This document shows positions 38,823 through 45,800 of a DNA stretch of 64,000 nucleotides, piece after piece. The translations under genes were made by a program, and so were the position numbers. Numbering within the stretch: the first letter of the stretch is position 1; each line of letters starts with the position of its first letter. A model generated the notes under the pieces. That model was given only the letters and a program-made list of their open reading frames with translations. It had not been told where the DNA came from and made no database searches. Source of the DNA: Fusobacterium varium (GTDB lineage: Bacteria > Fusobacteriota > Fusobacteriia > Fusobacteriales > Fusobacteriaceae); NCBI GenBank assembly GCA_002356455.1, contig AP017968.1, positions 1,178,001-1,242,000 of the forward strand. Reading direction: 5' to 3'.

Positions 38823-40550
38823 ATGAGTAGACAAATAAAGGGTATTGATGCATCACCAGGTATTGCAATAGGAAAAGTATTTTTATATCAGGAGAAAGAA
38901 CTTGTTATTGAAGAAGGAAAAAATTGTAATCCAGAAACAGAAAAAGAAAAACTGTTAGCTGGAAGAGAAAAATCAAAAGAACAATTATTAATGATAAGAG
39001 ATAAAACTGCTAAAAAGTTTGGAGAAGATAAGGCAGCAATATTTGATGGACATATTACACTTTTGGAAGATGAAGATCTTTTTGATGAAGTTACTGAAAT
39101 AATAGAAGATGAAGGAATAAGTGCTGAGGCAGCACTTCAAAGAGGAATAGATGATTATTGTGAAATGTTGTCTAATTTAGAGGATGAATATTTAAGAGAA
39201 AGAGCAGCAGACCTTAGAGATATTGGAAAAAGATGGCTTTATAATACAGTAGGAATGGAAATTTTAGACTTAAGTTCACTTCCTCCTAATACAGTTGTAG
39301 CAGCTAAAGACCTTACTCCATCTGATACTGCTCAAATTGATCTAAATAATGTAGTAGCTTTTATAACTGAAATTGGGGGAAAAACTGCTCATTCATCAAT
39401 TATGGCTAGATCATTGGAATTACCTGCAGTTGTAGGAACAGGAAATATATGTTCTGTTGTAAAAAATGGAGAAACTGTAATAGTTGATGCTTTAAAAGGT
39501 GATATTATTATTGAGCCTTCAGCAGAAGAAATTGCAAAATATGAAGCTAAAAAAGCAGAATATTTTGAAGAAAAAGAACTTTTAAAACAATTAAAAGACA
39601 AAGAAGCTATATCAAAAGATGGAATAAAAGTAGGAGCTTGGGCTAATATAGGATCACCTAAAGATGTAGATGGTGTACTTAGAAATGGAGCTACAGGAAT
39701 AGGATTATACAGAACAGAATTTTTATTTATGAATAATGACAGATTTCCAACAGAAGAGGAACAGTTTGAGGCATATAAAGCTGTTGCTGAAAAAATGGAA
39801 GGTAAGCCAGTTACTATTAGAACTATGGATATAGGTGGAGACAAGTCTCTTCCATATATGCAGCTTCCAAAAGAAGAAAATCCATTCCTAGGATGGAGAG
39901 CTATAAGAGTATGTCTGGACAGACCTGAAATTCTTAAAACTCAATTTAGAGCTTTATTGAGAGCTTCAGCTTTTGGGCATATTAAAATCATGCTTCCTAT
40001 GATAATGGATATAACAGAGATAAGAAGATCAAGAGCTATACTTGAAGAATGTAAAGCTGAGTTAATAGCTGAAGGAGCTAAATTTGATGAAAATATAGCT
40101 TTAGGAATAATGGTAGAAACTCCTGCTGTTGCATTTAGAGCTAGAAATTTTGCTGAAGAAGTAGATTTCTTTTCAATAGGAACTAACGATTTGACACAAT
40201 ATACATTAGCAGTAGATAGAGGAAATGAAAATATTTCTCATTTATATGATACATATAATCCAACTGTATTGGAAGCTATAAGACTTTCAATAAAAGGGGC
40301 TCATGAAGCTGGAATATCTATTTCTATGTGTGGAGAATTTGCTGGAGATGAAAAAGCAACAGCATTATTATTTGGAATGGGGCTGGATTCATTTTCAATG
40401 TCAGCAATATCTGTGCCAAGAATTAAGAAAAATATAATGTCTTTGGATAAGAAAAAATGTGAAGCTCTTGTAGAAGAGGTAATGGCATTAAATACATCAG
40501 AAGAAATTTTAAAAGCTATTAAAAAATTTAACAAAGAAAATTTAAAATAG
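38823..40550 (+). CDS. ptsI: PTS Enzyme I (phosphoenolpyruvate-protein phosphotransferase)
   Basis: 575 residues. Transfers phosphate from PEP to HPr. N-terminal HPr-binding and swivelling domain with active-site His190 in GGKTAHSSIMARSLE, then the PEP-binding barrel: GIGLYRTEFLFM, TIRTMDIGGDK, NPFLGWRAIR, IMVETPA, SIGTNDLTQYTLAVDRGN, and the active cysteine region SMCGEFAGD. A GAAAGGGA site precedes the ATG. The IS copy 3 starts 12 bp after the stop. Confidence 0.96.
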   Translation: MSRQIKGIDASPGIAIGKVFLYQEKELVIEEGKNCNPETEKEKLLAGREKSKEQLLMIRDKTAKKFGEDKAAIFDGHITLLEDEDLFDEVTEIIEDEGISAEAALQRGIDDYCEMLSNLEDEYLRERAADLRDIGKRWLYNTVGMEILDLSSLPPNTVVAAKDLTPSDTAQIDLNNVVAFITEIGGKTAHSSIMARSLELPAVVGTGNICSVVKNGETVIVDALKGDIIIEPSAEEIAKYEAKKAEYFEEKELLKQLKDKEAISKDGIKVGAWANIGSPKDVDGVLRNGATGIGLYRTEFLFMNNDRFPTEEEQFEAYKAVAEKMEGKPVTIRTMDIGGDKSLPYMQLPKEENPFLGWRAIRVCLDRPEILKTQFRALLRASAFGHIKIMLPMIMDITEIRRSRAILEECKAELIAEGAKFDENIALGIMVETPAVAFRARNFAEEVDFFSIGTNDLTQYTLAVDRGNENISHLYDTYNPTVLEAIRLSIKGAHEAGISISMCGEFAGDEKATALLFGMGLDSFSMSAISVPRIKKNIMSLDKKKCEALVEEVMALNTSEEILKAIKKFNKENLK

Positions 40551-40562
40551 TTTATATAAAAT

Positions 40563-42333
40563 GGGGCTGTTGCAAATTAGTGATTGATAAACTAATTTGT
40601 GCAGCTTCTCTTATTTTTTATAAAAAAATAGAAATCTATTTTATAGATTTCTGCTAATTTATATTTTTATATTTATTTTTAAGTATCAAAAAAAGAAGTA
40701 GATGATTTTTTATTTATCTAAGCTACTTTTAATGAGTGAAGTGTTGTTCCTAAGCGATTATTTATATTTCTGCTTAGATATCTGTTGAAGTTGTAAGCGA
40801 TACAAAACAAACATATTTCTCTTAAAACACTTTTTTTACTTCGAACTTTTAATTTTCGCAATTTCATATCTTCTTTCAAAACTGCAAAAGCACCTTCTAC
40901 TTGAATACTTCTGTTCATTCTTAATTGTTTTCCATAATTGCTTGATACATTCTCTTTTGATTTATTTGATAAAATTCTAAATCTTGCATTGTACTTAATT
41001 TTTTTGTTAGTTTCAGGATTCCAAAAATATTGAACTGTATTATTTTTGTTAGAGTATAGAAATTCTAATTCTAATCCATCTTTTCTAAATAGCTTATTTT
41101 CAGAATTATTATATATTAAATTTTCTACTCTGTTTAAATCATTTTTAAACTTTCTGATTTTAGATTTTTCAAAATATATTGGTTTTATGTATGAAGTATA
41201 GTCCATTTTTTCCAAATATTCATAATTTGAAATACTTTCATATCCTGCATCAGCTACAATATTTTTAATTTCTAAATTTTGAGATGAAATTTTCTCTAAA
41301 AATGGAATCAAAGTTTTAGAATCAGAAGGGTTAGAAAAAATTTCATATGAAGAAATATATTCACTAATCACTCCTATTTGTAGATTATATCCAGGTTTTA
41401 ATTGACCATTTCTCATATGGTCATCTTTCATTCTCATAAAAGTAGCATCTATATCAGTTTTTGAATAGCTATTTCTACCATTAAGATTTTTAAAATGATT
41501 AGAATATTTTTGATACTTTTCTAAGTATTCTGCGCATAATTCTAAATACTTTTGCTCTTTAGATTTTCTCTTTCCTCTACCTTTGACTATTTGAAAATTC
41601 AAATTAGAAAGATATGAATATATTTCAAGGAAGTTGTCATATTGTAAGTTGAAATCATCATTAAAATTTGAAATTAATTCAAGAATTTTTTCATCTAATC
41701 TAGTTCTATATTTCTCAATAGATTTTTTCCAAACAAATGTATATTTATTAGCATATGCTTCAATTTTAGTGCCATCAATATATATTGTTTCAGTGGAAAT
41801 ATTTTCCATTTCAAAAATTTTTTCAACGAATTGTTCAAATAGATCTGGAAGAATATCTTCAGTTTTTACTAAGAATCTAGAAATAGTAGAGTGATCAGGA
41901 ATTTTAGAATCTTGTAAAAGAAACCTAAATTTAATATTTTCATGGCAAGCCATTTCTATATCTCTAGTAGAAGTTAAATTGCGCGAATAGGCATAAACAA
42001 TGATAGAAAACATTCTGATAGGATGTACCTTTGTTTTGTAAGAAAATACTTGCATTAAACTACTAAAATCTAATCCCTCCAATATTGAGCTAAGTTTTCT
42101 TACAGGATCATTATCAGAAATTTCATATTGTAAAAAGTTAAAAAGTTTAGGTTGATTTAATTGAAAAAAAATGTTATTATTAGTTGGTTTTTGCATAGGT
42201 ATATTATATTAGAAATTTGAAAAAATTTTTAGTATTTTATACCTTTTTTTATTTAAAAAGAAAAAGCTGACAAGAAGAAAACTTCAAGTCAGCTTTTTTG
42301 ATAATTGGGCTGTTTTAAATTTGCAACAGCCCC
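40563..42333 (-). mobile_element. IS1182-family element, copy 3 (intact)
   Basis: 1771 bp with perfect 16-bp terminal inverted repeats (GGGGCTGTTGCAAATT at both ends, read inward). Transposase on the minus strand. The same inward-facing hairpins lie at both ends as in the other copies. It fills the gap between ptsI and a convergent GNAT gene. The first four bases outside each end are complementary (AAAT/ATTT); no direct duplication. Confidence 0.94.
40718..42196 (-). CDS. IS1182-family transposase
   Basis: 492 residues, intact DDE transposase nearly identical to the copy at 35124 (for example Asn instead of Asp in SDNDPVRK, Val for Ala in MQVFSYK, and an Asn for His change in IYNNSENK). Catalytic D, D and E motifs are all present. 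Probably active or recently active, given the perfect terminal repeats. Confidence 0.93.
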   Translation of the reverse strand: MQKPTNNNIFFQLNQPKLFNFLQYEISDNDPVRKLSSILEGLDFSSLMQVFSYKTKVHPIRMFSIIVYAYSRNLTSTRDIEMACHENIKFRFLLQDSKIPDHSTISRFLVKTEDILPDLFEQFVEKIFEMENISTETIYIDGTKIEAYANKYTFVWKKSIEKYRTRLDEKILELISNFNDDFNLQYDNFLEIYSYLSNLNFQIVKGRGKRKSKEQKYLELCAEYLEKYQKYSNHFKNLNGRNSYSKTDIDATFMRMKDDHMRNGQLKPGYNLQIGVISEYISSYEIFSNPSDSKTLIPFLEKISSQNLEIKNIVADAGYESISNYEYLEKMDYTSYIKPIYFEKSKIRKFKNDLNRVENLIYNNSENKLFRKDGLELEFLYSNKNNTVQYFWNPETNKKIKYNARFRILSNKSKENVSSNYGKQLRMNRSIQVEGAFAVLKEDMKLRKLKVRSKKSVLREICLFCIAYNFNRYLSRNINNRLGTTLHSLKVA

Positions 42334-42372
42334 ATTTGTTGTTTAGAAGCAGAATATTTAAATAATATAGAA

Positions 42373-42924
42373 TTATTTTGTTTGAATAGCCATTAGCCAG
42401 TAATGATTATTGTTCCAATCAAAAGTACCAGCTTCTGTCATTTTAGCTTTTTTTGTATGGGCAGCATAGGAACGTGGATTAACTTGATTGATAAAAGTAA
42501 CCATATATGAATAACGGTCAGCCATACTTTTGAGAGAAAAATTAAAAAGTTTTTCAAATATATCCGTACCTCGATATTGTTTATCTATGCAAACAGGGCC
42601 ATATTGATAAGAATTTTTAACTGTCAGTATTTGACCATTTAGTTTAAATGATTCAAGATGTTCAATCATATATGTAAATAGTGGCCAAGGCTGCCAAAAA
42701 TTCCAACTTCCTGCAAGAGCAAATCCTATAACCTGATTGTTTCCATTTACTGCTACTGTAATACCTTTTTCATTTTCCATTAAATTGTGTAATTGTTCTT
42801 TAGTAATGTTAGTAGTTACAAATCCATTTTTCTTTTCTTCTTCTGGGATTGAATTGATATGGTTAGCTTTCAGTAGATCCAATAGTCCATCTAAATCATT
42901 AGGTACTGCATAACGAATTTCCAT
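42373..42924 (-). CDS. GNAT-family N-acetyltransferase
   Basis: 183 residues. GNAT fold: IRYAVPNDLDGLLDLLKANH at the N-terminus, GITVAVNGNNQVIGFALAG as the central strand pair, then GPVCIDKQYRGTDIFEKLFNF as the acetyl-CoA binding loop. It ends with a long aromatic strand WNNNHYWLMAI. Unlike most family members it lacks the standard R-x-x-G-x-G/A loop and has QYRGTDIF. Substrate unknown. AGGTAATCTC-type spacing upstream is unremarkable. Confidence 0.82.
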   Translation of the reverse strand: MEIRYAVPNDLDGLLDLLKANHINSIPEEEKKNGFVTTNITKEQLHNLMENEKGITVAVNGNNQVIGFALAGSWNFWQPWPLFTYMIEHLESFKLNGQILTVKNSYQYGPVCIDKQYRGTDIFEKLFNFSLKSMADRYSYMVTFINQVNPRSYAAHTKKAKMTEAGTFDWNNNHYWLMAIQTK

Positions 42925-42980
42925 TTGAGATTACCTCCGCTTTATAAAATTTAACAATATAAAATTAATAAATAAAATAT

Positions 42981-44291
42981 TCAGACTGAAGATTTCTTTA
43001 CATTTAAATTTTTTAATTGAGAAACAATTGTATCTACCAAGATATTTCCGCTTTCTTTAGTTAATGAAGAAACTCTCTCATGATAGATATAATAGACAAG
43101 GTATGACCAGATTACCTCATATCCTCCTCTAAGAAATTCTTCATAAGTAGGGAAATAGCCACTGCAGCCATTAGTATATCCACCTAGATATATTTGGTTA
43201 TTTTTAGTTTTTTCTATAACTTCTAAAGCCATTTCACACATTATTTCTTCAGGAACACCACATATACAGCCATTATTTAAAATAAAATACTGTATTTCAA
43301 TATCTGTATGCTGTCTAATAATTTTTTCAGCATTTAATCTTTTAATTTCTTTTAACCAATCAGAACCATCTATTCCAACTTTTTCCCTAGCCTCTATAAA
43401 TATTTCATGAGCTCTCTCAATAGTTGGAACATCTGAATAAAATCTTTTTATTTCAGAAAACATGTTTAGTCTATTTATTTTTTGAGGAATAAGGGAATAA
43501 ATAATTTTATCAATACCTGTATATATTTCTTGAACAGTTTTATTTATTGATTTTTCTGCTTCTAAAGAAGGAATATTTTTATTGGCTTGTGTTAAAGAAT
43601 ATTCATAAGAATGAATCTCAAGAAAATCAGTGTTTTTTTGTCTGTATAAAGGTCTGATATTTCCAGAAGCTCCCTGAGTCACCATAACATCACAATTATA
43701 TTTTTCTTTTAAAAATTTTCTTACACTTCCAAAATAATCTGAAGAAATAAGATAGTTATCGCTGCTTAAAATATTAGCATGGGCTGTAACTCTTAAAAGA
43801 ATAAGTTTAATATTATCATTATCAAAGGCACTTATTTTTAATATTCCTATTCTTTTATCCAATACTGAATTATTTCTCCTGTTCTCTCCAATATTTCCTT
43901 CAAAACTTTCCCAAGCTGCTTTTACAGGAATTACATTATTAAGTGATTCATTTACTGCTTCAAGAGTTTTTTGACAGATAAAAGCAAAATAAGAACGTTC
44001 TATCCCATTATTTGGAGCAGAGTGTGTATGAGAAAAACATAACATTACCCTTTCCTTAGTAATTTTTAAATTTTTTCCTATAATATCTCTAAGGTAATCA
44101 GAATCTTTTACAGTAAATCCAATACTGTCTATGGTAATGATACATGAATATTCATTGCTAAAGTCAAATAATGCACATTGAACATAAAGTCTGTCTAAAA
44201 TTCCTTTAGATAAATTATCTGCTCTATAAAAACCTACCATTTCTATTGGATATTCAGGAGTTATATCCCTTTCTCCATATCCCATCTTCAT
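42981..44291 (-). CDS. Neutral/alkaline ceramidase-like hydrolase (N-terminal domain family)
   Basis: 436 residues with no signal peptide. The N-terminal pattern GYGERDITPEYPIEMVGFYR, the Ile-Thr-Ile-Asp strand, CFSHTHSAPN (metal-binding histidines) and VTQGASGNIRP correspond to the neutral/alkaline ceramidase amidase domain family. True secreted ceramidases are longer, with a C-terminal Ig-like domain and a signal peptide, so this cytoplasmic single-domain relative may hydrolyse another amide. GGAGG upstream. Confidence 0.72.
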   Translation of the reverse strand: MKMGYGERDITPEYPIEMVGFYRADNLSKGILDRLYVQCALFDFSNEYSCIITIDSIGFTVKDSDYLRDIIGKNLKITKERVMLCFSHTHSAPNNGIERSYFAFICQKTLEAVNESLNNVIPVKAAWESFEGNIGENRRNNSVLDKRIGILKISAFDNDNIKLILLRVTAHANILSSDNYLISSDYFGSVRKFLKEKYNCDVMVTQGASGNIRPLYRQKNTDFLEIHSYEYSLTQANKNIPSLEAEKSINKTVQEIYTGIDKIIYSLIPQKINRLNMFSEIKRFYSDVPTIERAHEIFIEAREKVGIDGSDWLKEIKRLNAEKIIRQHTDIEIQYFILNNGCICGVPEEIMCEMALEVIEKTKNNQIYLGGYTNGCSGYFPTYEEFLRGGYEVIWSYLVYYIYHERVSSLTKESGNILVDTIVSQLKNLNVKKSSV

Positions 44292-44395
44292 ATAAAATCC
44301 TCCTGCTTTTTATTAAATGATATCAGATAGGAAATGGAAAGACAATGTTATAGATAATTCTGTATTATAAAGTATAAAAAATATTAAGCAAAAGT

Positions 44396-44746
44396 TTATT
44401 CTCTAGTTATTAAAATACCCTTCATGAATTTACTGCTGTTGTGTGCATTATAAATAATTTCAGTTTCTGTATTTGTGCATCCAATTAAAATTTTAATTTC
44501 AGAATCTTTTTTCTTTAAGTCAATTGTACATATTACAGCATTTACTTTTTGAGCTGGATTGCTCCCTTTCCATATATCAATTTCTTTGTTATCTGAAGAT
44601 GAAGTATCAGATAAATAACCATAGTCTACTTCATAAATAAAGTCTGTATATTTTGGATGAATACTTCCTTTGGGTCTGTCAATTATTATTACAGAATTAG
44701 AAACTAGAGAATCAAGTGCATTCCAAAAATCTTTATCATACTTCAT
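44396..44746 (-). CDS. Inorganic pyrophosphatase-like small protein
   Basis: 116 residues from the ATG at 44746 (AGGTGA 5 bases upstream); a GTG three codons earlier would overlap that site. The N-terminal half VIIIDRPKGSIHPKYTDFIYEVDYGYL resembles the substrate-binding core of class I soluble pyrophosphatases, but the protein is about two-thirds of the usual length and the acidic metal cluster D-x-D-P-x-D is reduced to EIDIWKGS. Pyrophosphatase activity is uncertain. It is 42 bp downstream of the small helix-turn-helix gene. Confidence 0.65.
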   Translation of the reverse strand: MKYDKDFWNALDSLVSNSVIIIDRPKGSIHPKYTDFIYEVDYGYLSDTSSSDNKEIDIWKGSNPAQKVNAVICTIDLKKKDSEIKILIGCTNTETEIIYNAHNSSKFMKGILITRE

Positions 44747-44788
44747 TTTAATCACCTGTAATTATATTATAAATATTTTTATGAATAC

Positions 44789-45052
44789 TTATTTTTTGTA
44801 AATTATTTTTCTAATGCCTGAGATAGAGAGATAATATTTTTTAGAAAGATGAGAAACAGATATACCACTTAGGTATTCTTCATTTATTTTTTTATTTCTT
44901 TCTTCTATTTCTTTTTTATAACCAGATACTTCTCCCCATTTTTTATATTTTTCTTTTTTTACAGGAATATATATGTATTTTCCTTGAGCATATTTTTGAA
45001 GTTCTTGTATTAAATGATCTGGTAATATTATATCTGCATTTATATATTTCAT
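44789..45052 (-). CDS. Small helix-turn-helix protein of the CD3324 family
   Basis: 87 residues. N-terminal KYINADIILPDHLIQELQKYAQGKYIYIP, a basic linker (KKEKYKKWGE), and a C-terminal helix-turn-helix (EEYLSGISVSHLSKKYYLSISGIRKIIY). These are the features of the CD3324-type family of small DNA-binding proteins common in Clostridia. Regulator of unknown target. AAGGAGTG precedes the ATG. Its leader carries a hairpin and a short upstream ORF (separate entries), so its own expression may be controlled after transcription starts. Confidence 0.75.
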   Translation of the reverse strand: MKYINADIILPDHLIQELQKYAQGKYIYIPVKKEKYKKWGEVSGYKKEIEERNKKINEEYLSGISVSHLSKKYYLSISGIRKIIYKK

Positions 45053-45111
45053 TCTGGTTTCACTCCTTAGTTTTTTATTTCTAAGTTGCAGAACCAGTAT
45101 ATCCAGTAAAG

Positions 45112-45160
45112 TTTACTCTATGCAAATACCACTGGAAGCACTGACTCTGCATAGAGTAAA
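45112..45160 (-). repeat. 13-bp perfect inverted repeat in the leader of the CD3324-family gene
   Basis: TTTACTCTATGCA (45112-45124) and its exact complement (45148-45160) with a 23-nt loop. On the minus-strand transcript it forms a stable hairpin that overlaps the end of a 22-codon upstream ORF and lies about 60 bp before the gene start. Confidence 0.65.
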
Positions 45161-45186
45161 ACAATATTTCTTCTTTCTGTTTTCAT
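45118..45186 (-). CDS. Possible 22-codon leader ORF
   Basis: Opens with MKTERRNIVLLYAE and ends VVFA before TAG. AGGTGGTG lies upstream of its ATG, within the predicted transcript of the 45052 gene. Its last codons pair with its own middle codons through the 13-bp hairpin. Too short for certainty; it could be a regulatory leader peptide. Confidence 0.35.
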   Translation of the reverse strand: MKTERRNIVLLYAESVLPVVFA

Positions 45187-45229
45187 TGATTTCACCACCT
45201 GTTATTATTGATATTTATTCTTATTTTCT

Positions 45230-45258
45230 ATTATATTTTAAAATTGCAGGTCAGGCAA
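45230..45258 (-). promoter_or_regulatory. Promoter for the CD3324-family gene
   Basis: On the minus strand: -35 TTGCCT (45258-45253), 17 bp, -10 TATAAT (45235-45230). Gives a leader of about 170 nt before the ATG at 45052. Confidence 0.6.
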
Positions 45259-45264
45259 GTAAAA

Positions 45265-45296
45265 TAAAAAAACGCTTCTTAATTTTAAGAAGCGTT
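45265..45296 (-). terminator. Terminator of tRNA array 1
   Basis: Stem AACGCTTCTTAA / TTAAGAAGCGTT with a minimal loop, followed on the minus strand by seven T. A diverged copy follows tRNA array 2. Confidence 0.85.
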
Positions 45297-45305
45297 AAAT
45301 ACAAG

Positions 45306-45382
45306 TGGTGCCTAGAAATGGATTCGAACCATCGACCGTACGGGTATGAACCGTATGCTCTAGCCAACTGAGCTATCTAGGC
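45306..45382 (-). tRNA. tRNA-Met(CAT), elongator
   Basis: 77 nt with encoded CCA; anticodon loop TTCATAC gives CAT. Acceptor GCCTAGA / TCTAGGC is fully paired with G1-C72, so it is not an initiator. Identical copy at 49936-50012. Confidence 0.94.
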
Positions 45383-45383
45383 A

Positions 45384-45459
45384 TGGTGGAGATAAGCGGG
45401 ATCGAACCGCTGACCTACGCAGTGCAAGTGCGTCGCTCTCCCAACTGAGCTATATCCCC
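45384..45459 (-). tRNA. tRNA-Ala(TGC)
   Basis: 76 nt with encoded CCA; anticodon loop CTTGCAC gives TGC. Identical copy at 50014-50089. Confidence 0.95.
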
Positions 45460-45466
45460 AGTGTTT

Positions 45467-45542
45467 TGGAGCGGGAAACGAGGTTCGAACTCGCGACATT
45501 CAGCTTGGAAGGCTGACGCTCTACCAACTGAGCTAATCCCGC
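45467..45542 (-). tRNA. tRNA-Gly(TCC), second copy
   Basis: 76 nt with encoded CCA; anticodon TCC. Nearly the same as the copy at 13496, but the acceptor is GCGGGAT / TTCCCGC, leaving a U7-U66 mismatch. First gene of array 1. Confidence 0.93.
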
Positions 45543-45556
45543 TTGACACAAGAATT

Positions 45557-45585
45557 ATGATATCATAAAAGATATTTTATGTCAA
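45557..45585 (-). promoter_or_regulatory. Promoter of tRNA array 1
   Basis: Minus strand: -35 TTGACA (45585-45580), 17 bp, -10 TATCAT (45562-45557), 14 bp before tRNA-Gly. Confidence 0.75.
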
Positions 45586-45641
45586 TAATTTTTTTGATAT
45601 TTTTTAGTTTTATAATTATTAAATTAAGCTTCAGCCCTTCT

Positions 45642-45725
45642 CTATCCTTTCTCTGACTTTTTTACTTTATGGCTTTTAGAATTATTTCTCTTCTTGTAAA
45701 ATCTTATAAATTCCCCTTCTGTCAT
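45642..45725 (-). CDS. Possible 27-residue ORF, HU-like N-terminus
   Basis: Begins MTEGEFIRFYKKRNNSKS after an AAAGGGAAAG ribosome site and stops after 27 codons. The opening resembles the first helix of HU/IHF-like proteins (x-x-KEFIRFY-type start), so this may be the stump of such a gene. It lies between the autotransporter terminator and tRNA array 1. Low confidence. Confidence 0.3.
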   Translation of the reverse strand: MTEGEFIRFYKKRNNSKSHKVKKSEKG

Positions 45726-45750
45726 ATCTTTCCCTTTGTTATATTTAAGC

Positions 45751-45779
45751 AAAAGACTGGCTATATAAGCCAGCCTTTT
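45751..45779 (-). terminator. Terminator of the autotransporter gene
   Basis: Minus-strand hairpin GGCTGGCT / AGCCAGTC (one G-U) with a 5-nt loop, followed by TTTTG. 22 bp after the stop. Confidence 0.8.
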
Positions 45780-45800
45780 ATTATTAATTAATCTATTCAA

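Noticed and set aside
42981..44291. Secreted ceramidase
   Set aside because: No signal peptide and no C-terminal domain; only the family-level fold is supported.
45120..45371. 83-codon plus-strand ORF
   Set aside because: It overlaps the leader of the CD3324-family gene, a terminator and tRNA-Met on the other strand.
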